Assembly: GCA_041556555.1 (NCBI GenBank)
Contig: JBFFIE010000006.1
Location: forward strand, 1 to 64,000
DNA length: 64,000 bases
Source: SZUA-592 sp041556555
Lineage (GTDB): Bacteria > Pseudomonadota > Gammaproteobacteria > Eutrophobiales > Eutrophobiaceae
Direction of reading: 5' to 3'
This document shows, piece after piece, positions 27,296 to 37,133 of the stretch. Every line of letters starts with the position of its first letter. Positions within the stretch are counted from its first letter, which is position 1. The position numbers were made by a program, and so were the translations under genes. The notes under the pieces are model-generated. The model was not told where the DNA came from. It was given only the letters and a program-made list of their open reading frames with translations, and did no database searches.

Positions 27296-29011
27296 ATGGC
27301 GAAATCAAATAAGAAACATCTACGTCTGGGTGAAATACTGGTACAGCAAGGTGTTACCACCCCGGATCAGATCGAGATAGCATTAACCGAGCAAAAGAAA
27401 AGCAAGGAAAAGCTGGGCAAGATACTGGTGCGCCTCGGCTTTGCAACAGAAGCCATCATTCGTGATGTTATCGGCGGTGTCATTGGCCAGGAAAGTGTCA
27501 ACCTTGATTATGCCGTTCCCGACAGCGAGGCTGTGAAACTGATCCCGAAAAACCTCGCCAGACGATTGCATGTCCTGCCCCTTACCTACGACAACACAGC
27601 AAAGACACTGACGGTAGCCATGACGGATACCTTCAACGTCGTTGTGCTGGACCAGATTAGCGTCCAGGTAGGCCGTGAGATTGAACTGGTTCCTGTGCTC
27701 GCCGGCGAGGCCGAAATTGAAAAGGCCATCGACCAGTTTTACGGATTTGAATTATCGGTTGATGGCATCCTGAATGAAATTGAAACCGGTGAAATCGACT
27801 ACCAGAGCCTTGATTCGGAAACGGACGAATACAGTCAGCCGGTAGTAAGATTGGTTAATGCATTGTTATCTGATGCGGTAAAGCGTGGGGCATCAGATAT
27901 TCACTTTGAACCGGAAGAAGGATTCCTGCGTTTCCGTTATCGTATTGATGGCGTACTGCGACAGATACGTAGTATCCACAAGAACTACTGGTCTGCCATT
28001 GCAGTCCGCCTGAAAGTGATGTCGGGCATGGATATTGCTGAAACCCGCGCACCACAGGATGGTCGAATTTCTCTTTCCCTCTCCGGCCGTATTGTCGATT
28101 TTCGCGTGTCAACCTTGCCGACAGTGCACGGTGAAAATATTGTCCTCCGGGTACTGGACCGGCAAAAAGGCATTGTCGCACTGGACAAATTGGGGCTTAA
28201 GGATGATGCACTGAATACTCTGAAGATCATGGTCGGCCGACCGGAAGGCATCATCCTCGTCACCGGGCCCACGGGCAGTGGTAAAACCACAACGCTCTAT
28301 TCCATCCTCAATTACCTGAATGAGGAAAACGTCAACATCATGACCCTGGAAGACCCGGTAGAATATCCGACCAGCATGATCCGCCAGACTTCGGCTAGCG
28401 AAACTTCGCGCCTGGATTTTGCCAGTGGTATCCGTTCCATGATGCGTCAGGACCCCGACATTATCCTGGTCGGTGAGATTCGTGATGAGGACACGGCAAG
28501 TATGGCCCTGCGCGCCGCCATGACCGGTCACCAGGTGTTTTCCACCCTGCACACCAATTCGGCCCTTGGTGCCATTCCCCGATTGCTGGATATCGGTGTC
28601 CAGGCCGATATCCTCGCCGGTAATATCATTGGTGTGCTCGCCCAGCGCCTGGTCAGGAAATTATGTGATGCCTGCAAGGAATCCTACCAGATGAGTGACC
28701 TGGAAAGGACACTTCTGAACCTGAAATCCACAGACAGGCAGCAGGATATTTTCCGGGCCAAGGGCTGCCAGCAGTGTGATGGTCAGGGTTACCGTGGTCG
28801 GTTGGCTATACTGGAAATACTGCACTTTGATGCAGATATGGATGAACTCATTGCCCGGCGAGGCACCCAGCGAGAACTCATGCGCGCGGCCTTGTCCAAG
28901 GGTTTCAAGACACTGGCTGATTCCGGCTCTGACCGGGTCCTGGATGGCTCAACATCACTTGAAGAAGTTTCCCGTGTAATTGACCTGACTGGACGTATAA
29001 CACACAAGTAA
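27296..29011 (+). CDS. mshE: MshE/GspE-type assembly ATPase
   Basis: A 571-residue secretion ATPase. The N-terminus has the MshEN domain with two copies of the RLGxxLVxxG motif (RLGEILVQQG near residue 10, KLGKILVRLG near 41), described as a cyclic-di-GMP-binding element in Vibrio cholerae MshE. The ATPase core has Walker A GPTGSGKTTT (about 323), the Asp box, Walker B and His box of the GspE family. A zinc site has CxxC pairs near 458 and 491. It should power pilin polymerisation from the cytoplasm. It lies 2 bp after the mshN-like gene. Confidence 0.94.
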   Translation: MAKSNKKHLRLGEILVQQGVTTPDQIEIALTEQKKSKEKLGKILVRLGFATEAIIRDVIGGVIGQESVNLDYAVPDSEAVKLIPKNLARRLHVLPLTYDNTAKTLTVAMTDTFNVVVLDQISVQVGREIELVPVLAGEAEIEKAIDQFYGFELSVDGILNEIETGEIDYQSLDSETDEYSQPVVRLVNALLSDAVKRGASDIHFEPEEGFLRFRYRIDGVLRQIRSIHKNYWSAIAVRLKVMSGMDIAETRAPQDGRISLSLSGRIVDFRVSTLPTVHGENIVLRVLDRQKGIVALDKLGLKDDALNTLKIMVGRPEGIILVTGPTGSGKTTTLYSILNYLNEENVNIMTLEDPVEYPTSMIRQTSASETSRLDFASGIRSMMRQDPDIILVGEIRDEDTASMALRAAMTGHQVFSTLHTNSALGAIPRLLDIGVQADILAGNIIGVLAQRLVRKLCDACKESYQMSDLERTLLNLKSTDRQQDIFRAKGCQQCDGQGYRGRLAILEILHFDADMDELIARRGTQRELMRAALSKGFKTLADSGSDRVLDGSTSLEEVSRVIDLTGRITHK

Positions 29012-29014
29012 CAA

Positions 29015-30220
29015 ATGGAAGCATTTCAATATAAAGCAGTTGATGATCGGGGCCGGATAACCGTCGGCAAGATCGACGCCGTCAATATTGCAGATCTGGA
29101 GACGCGCCTCGACAGGATGGGTCTTGACCTGGTCAATTATAAAGACCTTGGGCCGACTGGACCAAAAATTACCGGCGTTGGTGTTTCGCGTCGTGACCTC
29201 ATCACATTTTGTTTCCATCTTGAGCAAACCGGTCGTGCCGGCGTGCCGATTCTGGAGAGCCTCGAAGACCTGCGTGACAGTAGTGATAACCCCAGGCTGC
29301 GCGAAGTCATTGCAGCGATGATTGATTCCATCGAGGGTGGGCAAACACTATCCCAGGCAATGCGTAATTACCCTGCGGTCTTCGACAGCATATTTTGCAA
29401 CCTGGTCAGAGCGGGTGAACAGTCGGGTGAAATTGCCCAGGTATTCTATCAGCTGGGCGAGAACCTGAAATGGCAGGACGAGCAAGCAGCCCAGACCAAG
29501 AAACTCCTCATCTATCCGGCATTCGTCGGTACAGTTGTCATAGCCGTTGTTTTCTTCCTGATGGTCTACCTGGTGCCGGAATTGCTCCGCTTTGTAAAAA
29601 CCATGGGCCAAGAGCTGCCCATGCACACCAAGATTCTGATCGTGGTTTCCAATGCCTTTGTCCAGTACTGGTATCTGTTTGTCCTGATCCCGGTACTGGT
29701 GGTTGGCGGATTGATGATTGCGATAAGGGTGAACGAAACTGCAAGGTACCAATATGATGCCTTCAAACTAAAAATACCGATTATTGGCCCGATACTTCGC
29801 AAAATCATCCTGACTCGCTTGACCAGCTTTTTTGCCATGATGTATGCATCTGGCATTACCATCATCGAGTGCATTCGTACCGGTGAACAGATAGTAGGTA
29901 ACAAGGTAATTGAGCAGGCAATGCACCAGGTTGGTCAGCACATTGCCGACGGCGCAACGCTGAGTACCAGCTTTGAAAGAACAGAACTGTTTCCACCACT
30001 GGTGTTAAGAATGATACGTGTTGGCGAGAATACCGGAGCCCTTGAGGAATCATTGATCAATATCAGCTACTTTTACACCCGCGATATCAAGGAATCGATT
30101 GAAAAATTGCAATCCATGATTGAGCCTACGATGACGGTTGTCCTTGGTGCAATTATTGGCTGGGTCATGTTATCTGTCCTTGGACCTATTTATGATCTCA
30201 TCACTAAAGTCAAAATTTGA
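29015..30220 (+). CDS. mshG: MshG/GspF/PilC-type inner-membrane platform protein
   Basis: A 401-residue protein with two T2SSF repeats and three strongly hydrophobic segments (about 168-190, 208-232 and 375-395). Family features include FCFHLEQTGRAGVPILESL in the first repeat and FFAMMYASGITIIECIRTGE in the second. It anchors the assembly ATPase to the inner membrane and couples ATP hydrolysis to pilin extraction. It starts 3 bp after mshE, and the following gene begins 29 bp before its end, so translation is tightly coupled. Confidence 0.93.
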   Translation: MEAFQYKAVDDRGRITVGKIDAVNIADLETRLDRMGLDLVNYKDLGPTGPKITGVGVSRRDLITFCFHLEQTGRAGVPILESLEDLRDSSDNPRLREVIAAMIDSIEGGQTLSQAMRNYPAVFDSIFCNLVRAGEQSGEIAQVFYQLGENLKWQDEQAAQTKKLLIYPAFVGTVVIAVVFFLMVYLVPELLRFVKTMGQELPMHTKILIVVSNAFVQYWYLFVLIPVLVVGGLMIAIRVNETARYQYDAFKLKIPIIGPILRKIILTRLTSFFAMMYASGITIIECIRTGEQIVGNKVIEQAMHQVGQHIADGATLSTSFERTELFPPLVLRMIRVGENTGALEESLINISYFYTRDIKESIEKLQSMIEPTMTVVLGAIIGWVMLSVLGPIYDLITKVKI

Positions 30221-31802
30221 TACGGGCGACCGCAGGGCAATCCTGCTCAGTTCAACCAAGCTTTTTGTTTACCTCTGGACAGACGGCAAGCTTGGTCGGA
30301 CCTATATGTTTGACGTAACCGATCAGGGCCGGGCATTTTTTGACAATTACATTAAGGAATCCGAGCTTCTGGAAACCTATTTCGTGGTTGATATTGTCGA
30401 GGAGGAATATCGCCAAGAAACGATACCTCATGTATTTGGTGGCGATCGCCGGGCGGTCATAAAGCGCAAAAAGGAGCGACTGTTTCGAGACACACCCTAT
30501 TTTCATGCTGAGATACAGGGTCGGGTTGAAGAGGGCAGACGGGATGACCGGGTCCTGTTTACAGCATTAACCAACCAGGACATTATCCAGCCCTGGATTG
30601 ATATTCTTCTGGAAAACAAGGTTCCGCTTGCCGGGATTTATTCCATTCCGCAGATTACCTCGTTATTACTCGACAAGCTGCCCGAGCCCTCGGAACACAT
30701 GCTGATAGTCAGCATGCACAGCATTACAGGCCTCAGGCAGACATTTTTTCACAAAAAGGAACTTAAAATCAGCCGACTGGTTGATCTGCCGCGCTACGGG
30801 ACATCGCCCTATGCACCGATCATCCGCGAGGAGGTTGATGTCATTACCCGGTATCTTAACAGCTTGCGCCTCATTGACAGCGAGAAGCCATACGAGGTTT
30901 ATTTTCTGGCTGACAACAAACTGCTGAGCGAGATCAAAAGCGAGTTGGATGAGTCTGCTTCGGTTAACTATCACTTTGTAAATCTGAATACCTTTGGCAG
31001 AGAGTGCGGACTTGAAATTGAAACAGCCAATCCGTTCAGTGAAAAACTGTTTATTTATCATCTGCTGAAAGAGAGGCCCGGTAATTACTACGCCCAGAAA
31101 AACGAAACGCATTATTATCGTATGTCACGCATCAGGGGCGCGATGTATGTCACCAGCGTCTGCATGGTTCTCGCCAGCCTAATCTGGGGCAGTATTAATT
31201 TCACAATAGGTCTGAGTTACAGAAAACAGGCAGAATTGTCCCAGAAACAATACCAGTATTACAGTGAGCGGCTGAAAGAGGCACGCAAAGAGCTTGCTCC
31301 GAGTCCGGTCAGCCCCTATGACCTTAAAACACTGGTGGAAATGGCAGACACACTGAAAAAATACAAGACAGACCCTGCCGATATCTTCCAGGTCATCAGT
31401 CGTGGGCTGGCCCGGTTTCCACAGATTGAACTGACCAATATCACCTGGAATTCATCCAGTAAACCTGCAAGCCAGGAAAACACCGTTGCCACCGGAGATC
31501 TCGGACGTGGTTTGGCAGGTTATAGCACGCTTGAAGTTAATAGCTCGGATTACAAGTATTTCCAGAATATTTATCTCGATGGTTATCTAGCGTCCTTCGA
31601 TGGCAACTATCGCAAGGGCATAGCCACGATAAACAATTTTGTTGAATCACTAAGAGGCATTGATGCGGTTGAGGATGTAGCTGTGATCAAGCTGCCATTA
31701 GACACCGGCTCAGATAATCCCCTGAGCGGTGATACCAATAATGAATCTCTGGAAGCTAATTTTTCAGTCAGGCTGGTAATGGGAGTCATGCCAAATGGAT
31801 AG
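30192..31802 (+). CDS. PilM-PilN/GspL-type inner-membrane assembly protein (divergent fusion)
   Basis: A 536-residue protein from ATG 30192 inside the end of mshG; the frame is open from 30138. About 310 cytoplasmic residues precede one transmembrane helix (about 314-340). A coiled-coil stretch rich in KQ, E and R and a periplasmic alpha-beta domain ending in ANFSVRLVMG follow. This layout is that of GspL or a PilM-PilN fusion, and the place after mshG and before a PilO-like gene fits MshI plus its partner. The cytoplasmic part shows no clear PilM actin-like motifs, so it is assigned by architecture and position only. Confidence 0.65.
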   Translation: MISSLKSKFDTGDRRAILLSSTKLFVYLWTDGKLGRTYMFDVTDQGRAFFDNYIKESELLETYFVVDIVEEEYRQETIPHVFGGDRRAVIKRKKERLFRDTPYFHAEIQGRVEEGRRDDRVLFTALTNQDIIQPWIDILLENKVPLAGIYSIPQITSLLLDKLPEPSEHMLIVSMHSITGLRQTFFHKKELKISRLVDLPRYGTSPYAPIIREEVDVITRYLNSLRLIDSEKPYEVYFLADNKLLSEIKSELDESASVNYHFVNLNTFGRECGLEIETANPFSEKLFIYHLLKERPGNYYAQKNETHYYRMSRIRGAMYVTSVCMVLASLIWGSINFTIGLSYRKQAELSQKQYQYYSERLKEARKELAPSPVSPYDLKTLVEMADTLKKYKTDPADIFQVISRGLARFPQIELTNITWNSSSKPASQENTVATGDLGRGLAGYSTLEVNSSDYKYFQNIYLDGYLASFDGNYRKGIATINNFVESLRGIDAVEDVAVIKLPLDTGSDNPLSGDTNNESLEANFSVRLVMGVMPNG

Positions 31803-32412
31803 GGGCATGGATGTTTCGGTTCTCAAGGGCGCAGCTATTGTGTTTCTCATTAGTCTTTTGTTCAGTGGCGGCCTCGTCTGGAGCGGGTGGTATTTCAAGG
31901 ATGAAATGCTGAATGCCTACAACAGGGCGAAAGCCCAACAAAAAAGTGTTGCAAGCAGCTATGTTTCCATTGATGAGGAGAAAAGACTGGTCAGGGAATA
32001 TCTGCCAGTATTCAAGAATCTCCATACGTTTGGTGTATTTGGTCAGGAACATAGACTTAATTGGCTGGAAACACTGCGCAGTACGGGTGAAAAGCTGAAA
32101 CTCCCGGCATTGCGCTACGAAATTGATTCACAAGATATCTATGTTCCTGATTACACGGTCAATAGTGGAACCTTCAAAATATACGCCAGCCCGATGATAT
32201 TGAATGTTGAACTGGTTCACGAAATTGATTTACTTGATCTGCTGGATAACCTTGATCGGAAGGCACAGGGGATTTATAACCTTAAATCATGTGAACTGAT
32301 CCGGTCTCCAAAGGATGTTTCCCGGGAAAAATTAGATTCATATGTAAATGCAGATTGCAAGCTGATGTGGTTTAACATCAAGAAATCTGACGGTAGAACG
32401 ATAGATATCTAG
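31795..32412 (+). CDS. PilO/MshJ/GspM-like alignment-subcomplex protein
   Basis: A 205-residue protein with one N-terminal transmembrane helix (about 8-33), a coiled coil (MLNAYNRAKAQQKS) and a small periplasmic ferredoxin-like region. This is the pattern of PilO, GspM and MshJ. It overlaps the preceding PilM/N-like gene by 8 bp and is followed 3 bp later by the MshK-like gene. It likely dimerises with the PilN-like part to link the inner-membrane platform with the periplasm. Sequence identity to any family is not obvious; the assignment rests on architecture and gene order. Confidence 0.65.
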   Translation: MDRGMDVSVLKGAAIVFLISLLFSGGLVWSGWYFKDEMLNAYNRAKAQQKSVASSYVSIDEEKRLVREYLPVFKNLHTFGVFGQEHRLNWLETLRSTGEKLKLPALRYEIDSQDIYVPDYTVNSGTFKIYASPMILNVELVHEIDLLDLLDNLDRKAQGIYNLKSCELIRSPKDVSREKLDSYVNADCKLMWFNIKKSDGRTIDI

Positions 32413-32415
32413 ATA

Positions 32416-32889
32416 ATGAAAAAAGGCAAACACATCATTATATTCCTGGCAGGTAGCCTTTTTGTTACCCTGCTTCCGGCCAGAGATTTGTCTTCTCAGG
32501 ATAACATCGGTCGCCTGTTCATGACACCGGAAGAGAGGAGAACGCTGGATCTATTACGGAATCAGGAAGATCGCTCGACTATTACCGTTCCAAGTCTTGC
32601 CATTGAAGATGATCCTGATGAGGTATTGGATGAACAAATAACCGGTATAACGGTTGACGGAATTGTTTACAGGAAAAACGGCAAGAGCACAGCCTGGGTC
32701 AATGATGGAAATACCTACGAAGGAGACCTTTCTACCCAGTATCTTGACATCAACCCGGAGCATATCAGCCCCGGTGGCGTAAAGATAAAAGTCAAGAATA
32801 ACGATAAATCCAGATTAATCAGGATGGAAACCGGGCAAACCTATGATCCTGTAAAAGATGAAGTTGTTGACCCGGTAAAGTACAAATAA
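32416..32889 (+). CDS. MshK/PilP-like periplasmic protein
   Basis: A 157-residue protein with a signal peptide (IIIFLAGSLFVTLLPA). A short helical stretch containing RLFMTPEERRTLDLLR is followed by a beta-rich C-terminal domain (about 75-140) with GITVDGIVYRKNGKSTAWV. The GIVxRxxGxxxxWVN pattern resembles the periplasmic domain of MshK and PilP/GspC homology-region proteins, which connect the inner-membrane subcomplex to the secretin. It follows the PilO-like gene by 3 bp. Lack of a retained membrane anchor suggests a soluble or processed periplasmic protein. Confidence 0.65.
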   Translation: MKKGKHIIIFLAGSLFVTLLPARDLSSQDNIGRLFMTPEERRTLDLLRNQEDRSTITVPSLAIEDDPDEVLDEQITGITVDGIVYRKNGKSTAWVNDGNTYEGDLSTQYLDINPEHISPGGVKIKVKNNDKSRLIRMETGQTYDPVKDEVVDPVKYK

Positions 32890-32934
32890 CTCCCTCCCGC
32901 TTAATCACACCTGAATATTGTGGGATAGTTCAAT

Positions 32935-34629
32935 ATGAAAAAACCTGTGCCACAAAAACAAAAGGGTGCCGTATTACTTGCTACTACACTTATCTTGATA
33001 CTGGGCTCTGCCTGGTTATTGATTATCAACCTTAACAACAATGCCAGGCGTTTTGCGAATTACGAGGAGAGTATGCAAGTACTCAGAGAGGCAAAACAGG
33101 CCCTGATTGCCTATGCGGTTAACTATTACGAATCCAATCCTGGCCATTTCGGTTTTTTACCTTGCCCGGATTCAAGTACCACTGGTGAGGAGGGTAACCA
33201 GGAAGCCCCCTGTGGGGCACGATATGTCAATGTCATGGGTAAGTTTCCCTGGCAAGCGCTGGATCTTCCCCCACTGAAGGATGCTTATGGTCAATGCCTG
33301 TGGTATGCCGTCTCCGGTGCGGTCAAGGGAGGTAGTAGCCGCTCTGAAATGTTGAATGAAGATACCCATGGCACATTCCAGATTATGGATCCGGATGGCG
33401 TCACAGTGGTTGCCGGGGCCACACCCAGGGAAAGGCCGGTGGCCGTTATTTTCGCCCCGGGACGTTCCATTAATAACCAGACACGGGCCGATAGCAACGG
33501 CGCTATCTGTGAAGGGAATGAAGCGGTGAATTATGTGGCGAGTAATTATCTTGATGCCGAGGTACCGTCAAACCCCCTGTTGGGTATCAGGAATTATGTC
33601 GTAAGTTCCACAGCGGATACGGTAGACCAGTTCATAATGACAGGCGATCCGGAGAGTGAGGATTTCAATGATCTGATGCTTTACATCACGATTGATGAGA
33701 TCTTTGATGCCATCAAGCAGCGTAACGATTTTGCAGATAAGCTTTACGACGAGGCCGCCTTGAATAATCTTACCTATCGGGTAGCAGAATGTATTGCCGG
33801 CTATGGCCAGTACCATGCCGATAAACACGTTGACGATGGTGATGGGGATTACAATCGCAGCCTGCCTTGGCCTGCGCGTTTCGATTTTGCGGATGATGAC
33901 AACCGTTACCGGTATGAAGCAGAATATTATGATATTGATAATAGTTCACTGCTCATGGGGAGAGTCCCCATAGATATCAGCAACAGCAACGATGAGATAT
34001 ATAATGGCTGCAGTTCACCGCATACCTGTTTACCCCCGTCTGACAGACTCATAGACACCAGTACGTCGCCATATTCGGGGTTTTGCAGGGCGTTCTGGCT
34101 GGTGTATTCGGATAACCCGATTAGTCCATCTGCCACAAATGAGTTGATTGACTTATGGAATAACTGGAAAGACCATTTATTCTATATTGTGTCGGAGGAA
34201 TATCAGCCACAGCCCATGAGCGCAGATACAGATGCCTGCCTCGACACTACTCAATCACCGGATGAAATCGAACCTAGATGTATTACAATAAATGTGCCGT
34301 TCACTTATCCGCCGAATGACCAGTCGTTGAATATGACAATGGTGGCTGCAATAGTTATTTTCTCTAATGAGACATTACCATCGTTATCACAGTCAAGATC
34401 GGCACCACCGATCGATACCGATGACAAGCAGAATCCTGCCTCGAATCTGGAAGACCGGAATATCATCCCCTATACGACTTCTGATGTAGGGATAGATACA
34501 GAGTTTTCCAGTAATCAAGTCAGTGCTACTTTTAATGATGTTCTTTATTGCATCAATGAAGATACGGATGAAACGTCGATTGGCGGACCACCGCCGTTCA
34601 AGGCGGGCAGATGCCCGGTGAATCCATAA
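32935..34629 (+). CDS. large PilX/GspK-like minor pseudopilin
   Basis: A 564-residue protein with a prepilin-type start: basic leader, KQKG|AVLL cleavage site (Gly11/Ala12) and a hydrophobic helix. Mature position 5 is Ala, not Glu, as in the tip pseudopilins GspK and PilX-like proteins. The ectodomain is very large for a pseudopilin and carries many Cys residues, including FLPCPDSS, EAPCGARY and GKFPWQALDLP. The next pseudopilin has the same LPCPD and LPW pattern in its first domain. Such size and Cys content suggest a tip protein or a carrier of an extracellular function. Confidence 0.75.
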   Translation: MKKPVPQKQKGAVLLATTLILILGSAWLLIINLNNNARRFANYEESMQVLREAKQALIAYAVNYYESNPGHFGFLPCPDSSTTGEEGNQEAPCGARYVNVMGKFPWQALDLPPLKDAYGQCLWYAVSGAVKGGSSRSEMLNEDTHGTFQIMDPDGVTVVAGATPRERPVAVIFAPGRSINNQTRADSNGAICEGNEAVNYVASNYLDAEVPSNPLLGIRNYVVSSTADTVDQFIMTGDPESEDFNDLMLYITIDEIFDAIKQRNDFADKLYDEAALNNLTYRVAECIAGYGQYHADKHVDDGDGDYNRSLPWPARFDFADDDNRYRYEAEYYDIDNSSLLMGRVPIDISNSNDEIYNGCSSPHTCLPPSDRLIDTSTSPYSGFCRAFWLVYSDNPISPSATNELIDLWNNWKDHLFYIVSEEYQPQPMSADTDACLDTTQSPDEIEPRCITINVPFTYPPNDQSLNMTMVAAIVIFSNETLPSLSQSRSAPPIDTDDKQNPASNLEDRNIIPYTTSDVGIDTEFSSNQVSATFNDVLYCINEDTDETSIGGPPPFKAGRCPVNP

Positions 34630-34632
34630 GCC

Positions 34633-35397
34633 ATGAACCAAAAAAACAAAAGCCTTGCTAGCCACGGTTTCACCCTGATAGAACTCGCTATCGTGTTGTT
34701 CATTGTCAGCCTGTTACTGGGCGGCTTGCTCATGCCCTATGCGACCAGTGTCGAACAACGGGAGCGTGAGGACACAGCCGAGATCCTGGAGGACATCAAG
34801 GAAGCTCTGTATGGACACGCATTGGTTAACGGTTACCTGCCTTGCCCGGATTGCGAGACAGGCCAGGCCTGTGCAGCCGGTACACCGGATGACGGGATAG
34901 AAGACAGAAATGGCAACCTGTGTTCAGTAACGCTTTCTGCTCAAAATACCTACACAGGGAATCTGCCCTGGGCCACGCTCGGCGTTCCCCAGTTTGATGC
35001 CTGGGAAAAACCATTTACCTACAGCGTGACCGATACTTTTTCAAATGACGCGGTTCCTTTTACCCTGACGGATACCGGGACGATAGACATACTCGACCAG
35101 GACGGCGCCGCCACGGCCCGGATAGCGCAGAGCATCCCCGCTATCGTAGTTTCCCACGGCAAGGATCATTATGTGCCCGCGCAAAGCGCAGACCAGGTAG
35201 AAAACTACGAGCGCGATGCGAACATATATGGCACAACCAATAGTATCCTCACAGCATATTCAGGTGATAATGCCGGTGAATTTGTCTTTACCGATTACAG
35301 GCTCTTGGGGGGTAATATTGATTACGACGATATGATGATCTGGATTTCCCCGTTTGTCATCAAAAACCGGATGATTGCCGCAGGTCAACTGCCCTGA
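34633..35397 (+). CDS. minor pseudopilin with Glu5 and LPCPD-type ectodomain
   Basis: A 254-residue prepilin with a 12-residue leader (HG|FTLIEL, Gly12/Phe13) and Glu at mature position 5, followed by a hydrophobic helix. The ectodomain begins with GYLPCPDCE and GNLPWATLGVPQFDAWEKP, a pattern shared with the larger protein upstream. It lies 3 bp after that gene, so the two are likely assembled together at the pilus tip. Its last 13 bp overlap the convergent histidine-kinase gene. The function of the Cys-rich ectodomain is unknown. Confidence 0.85.
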   Translation: MNQKNKSLASHGFTLIELAIVLFIVSLLLGGLLMPYATSVEQREREDTAEILEDIKEALYGHALVNGYLPCPDCETGQACAAGTPDDGIEDRNGNLCSVTLSAQNTYTGNLPWATLGVPQFDAWEKPFTYSVTDTFSNDAVPFTLTDTGTIDILDQDGAATARIAQSIPAIVVSHGKDHYVPAQSADQVENYERDANIYGTTNSILTAYSGDNAGEFVFTDYRLLGGNIDYDDMMIWISPFVIKNRMIAAGQLP

Positions 35398-37061
35398 TTC
35401 AGAGACCGTGACTTCTCCAGCCTGAAGCATACCTTGCCATCCGAATTATGTTTCAGTTTCAACTCATAACCCAGTGTCCCGGCCTGCTTGGCTGCCTGTA
35501 ACAGGCCAATACCCAGACCATTGTCTGATTTAACCGGTTCCTGAAAAAGCCTTTCGACGAGTTCTTTGGGTATGGCCTGGCCGTTATCCTCTACTTCAAT
35601 AGAAATTCCTTCATCGTTTCCCTGCAGGGTAACGGTAATATCGATTTCCGGATCCAGCTTGCGTTTGTTTATAGCATTTTCAACGAGGTTTTCACTGACA
35701 CTATCAAATAAATCAAAAGGGATACGAAGGTCACTGTTGATATCATCTTTGAACTGAATATCAAACGACCTGTAATGATTCATGAACTCATTCCACCAGT
35801 CTCTGAGATAGATTTCGTCCGCGATCAGTTGCTCGGGTGATTGTAACTTGTTGACTGCTTGTTCCAGGCGCTGTATGAAATAAGGAAACTGCTTTTTCAG
35901 TATCAACAATGACCTGGCATCTCTTTCGTCTGTATCAGCTTGCAAAATTGTTACCATGGAGTGCATGGACTGCAAGAGGTTCTTGATGTCATGAGTAATC
36001 CTGGCACCGGTCTCAAATATGGCCTGAAGATGTGCCTGCTTGGCAAGTTCAATCTCGTTCAACTTGGCCTGATAGAAATATTCAATCAGCCGGATTAATA
36101 ATTTGCAATGTATCAGCACGGCCCCGCCTACTCGTATATGCGTGTAAATCTCAATGGGCTTATTACTAATATCCAGGCTAATCCTGTGGCTGGATTTTTT
36201 CCCCTTTAGCTGGTTATTCCAGTATGTACCGGATATCCAGTCCAGTGTAAGCAGCTTTTCTATGGCCACATCCAGGTATTCCTCAGCAGAATCATGTTGA
36301 TCCTTGAGCGCGGAAAGTTCATCCAGCCAGGTTTCAAACGGGGTTCCGATACTGAGCAGTGATTTGGTCCAGATCTGGGAAAATCCACTGAGCCCGATAT
36401 TTGCAGAAAGCAACCAGCTGATAAAAAGCAGGAATAGGCCAATTGCCAGGAGAATCCGGATCAGCGCTGTGACGTAATCGGTGCCAGCAGAATACATGAT
36501 GACAAGACTGCCGAGCGCAATCAAACTCACCAGTAATGAAGTAGTGATAGCATATATGATGTCAACTGGAACCGGTGATCGTTTTGCAGGTTTGAATAAC
36601 GGCATTAAAACCGGGACCAGTAGCAAGAGGTAGTTCAGTGATGATATGCCCTTGGGCAGGGTGGCAATCGTGAACATCATGGGCAGGCAGATAAGAAGTA
36701 TCTCAGAGAACAGAAATACCATGACGATATAGTAAACAAAACGCTCAGCACGGCTGTTGACAACGCGTCCTCCAACGATGCCCAGTATCAGTACCAGCCA
36801 GACAAAGACAAGCCACCAGTTGATAAAATAGACAAACAGGAAACTCAGCAGAATAAGTAACAGACTGTTATACCAGCTATAACGTTCTTCAGTCCTTTCT
36901 ATGGGTTGCCAGAGGAGAAAAAAACCCAGGTGAATGAGAAACAGCGCCCGTGAGAGCAGACTGCCGAAATCAATCCAGATCGCAAGATGCAGACTTGCCA
37001 GCATTGCTGCCAATAACAGGTAATCGCGACGATCACTGACGAATCTGAAGAGACTGGTCAT
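35385..37061 (-). CDS. PrsK-like membrane histidine kinase
   Basis: A 558-residue sensor kinase. The first about 230 residues are multiple transmembrane helices, followed by a GAF-like linker region. The phospho-acceptor segment ITHDIKNLLQSMHSM (His near 356) is of the HD(L/I)KNL type seen in PrsK kinases of PEP-CTERM systems. The ATPase domain has the N-box ENLVENAIN, EDNGQAIP and GLGIGLLQAAKQ. It is the most likely partner of the PrsR-like regulator at the other end of the locus. It is convergent with the pseudopilin gene (13-bp overlap) and divergent from the ABC permease gene. Confidence 0.85.
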   Translation of the reverse strand: MTSLFRFVSDRRDYLLLAAMLASLHLAIWIDFGSLLSRALFLIHLGFFLLWQPIERTEERYSWYNSLLLILLSFLFVYFINWWLVFVWLVLILGIVGGRVVNSRAERFVYYIVMVFLFSEILLICLPMMFTIATLPKGISSLNYLLLLVPVLMPLFKPAKRSPVPVDIIYAITTSLLVSLIALGSLVIMYSAGTDYVTALIRILLAIGLFLLFISWLLSANIGLSGFSQIWTKSLLSIGTPFETWLDELSALKDQHDSAEEYLDVAIEKLLTLDWISGTYWNNQLKGKKSSHRISLDISNKPIEIYTHIRVGGAVLIHCKLLIRLIEYFYQAKLNEIELAKQAHLQAIFETGARITHDIKNLLQSMHSMVTILQADTDERDARSLLILKKQFPYFIQRLEQAVNKLQSPEQLIADEIYLRDWWNEFMNHYRSFDIQFKDDINSDLRIPFDLFDSVSENLVENAINKRKLDPEIDITVTLQGNDEGISIEVEDNGQAIPKELVERLFQEPVKSDNGLGIGLLQAAKQAGTLGYELKLKHNSDGKVCFRLEKSRSLNQGS

Positions 37062-37133
37062 CTGAGAGAGAAGTTTTTTTAAGCATATATAGTATATTAT
37101 TTACAGTTGTTTTGATATTTGTCGGGATCACTA

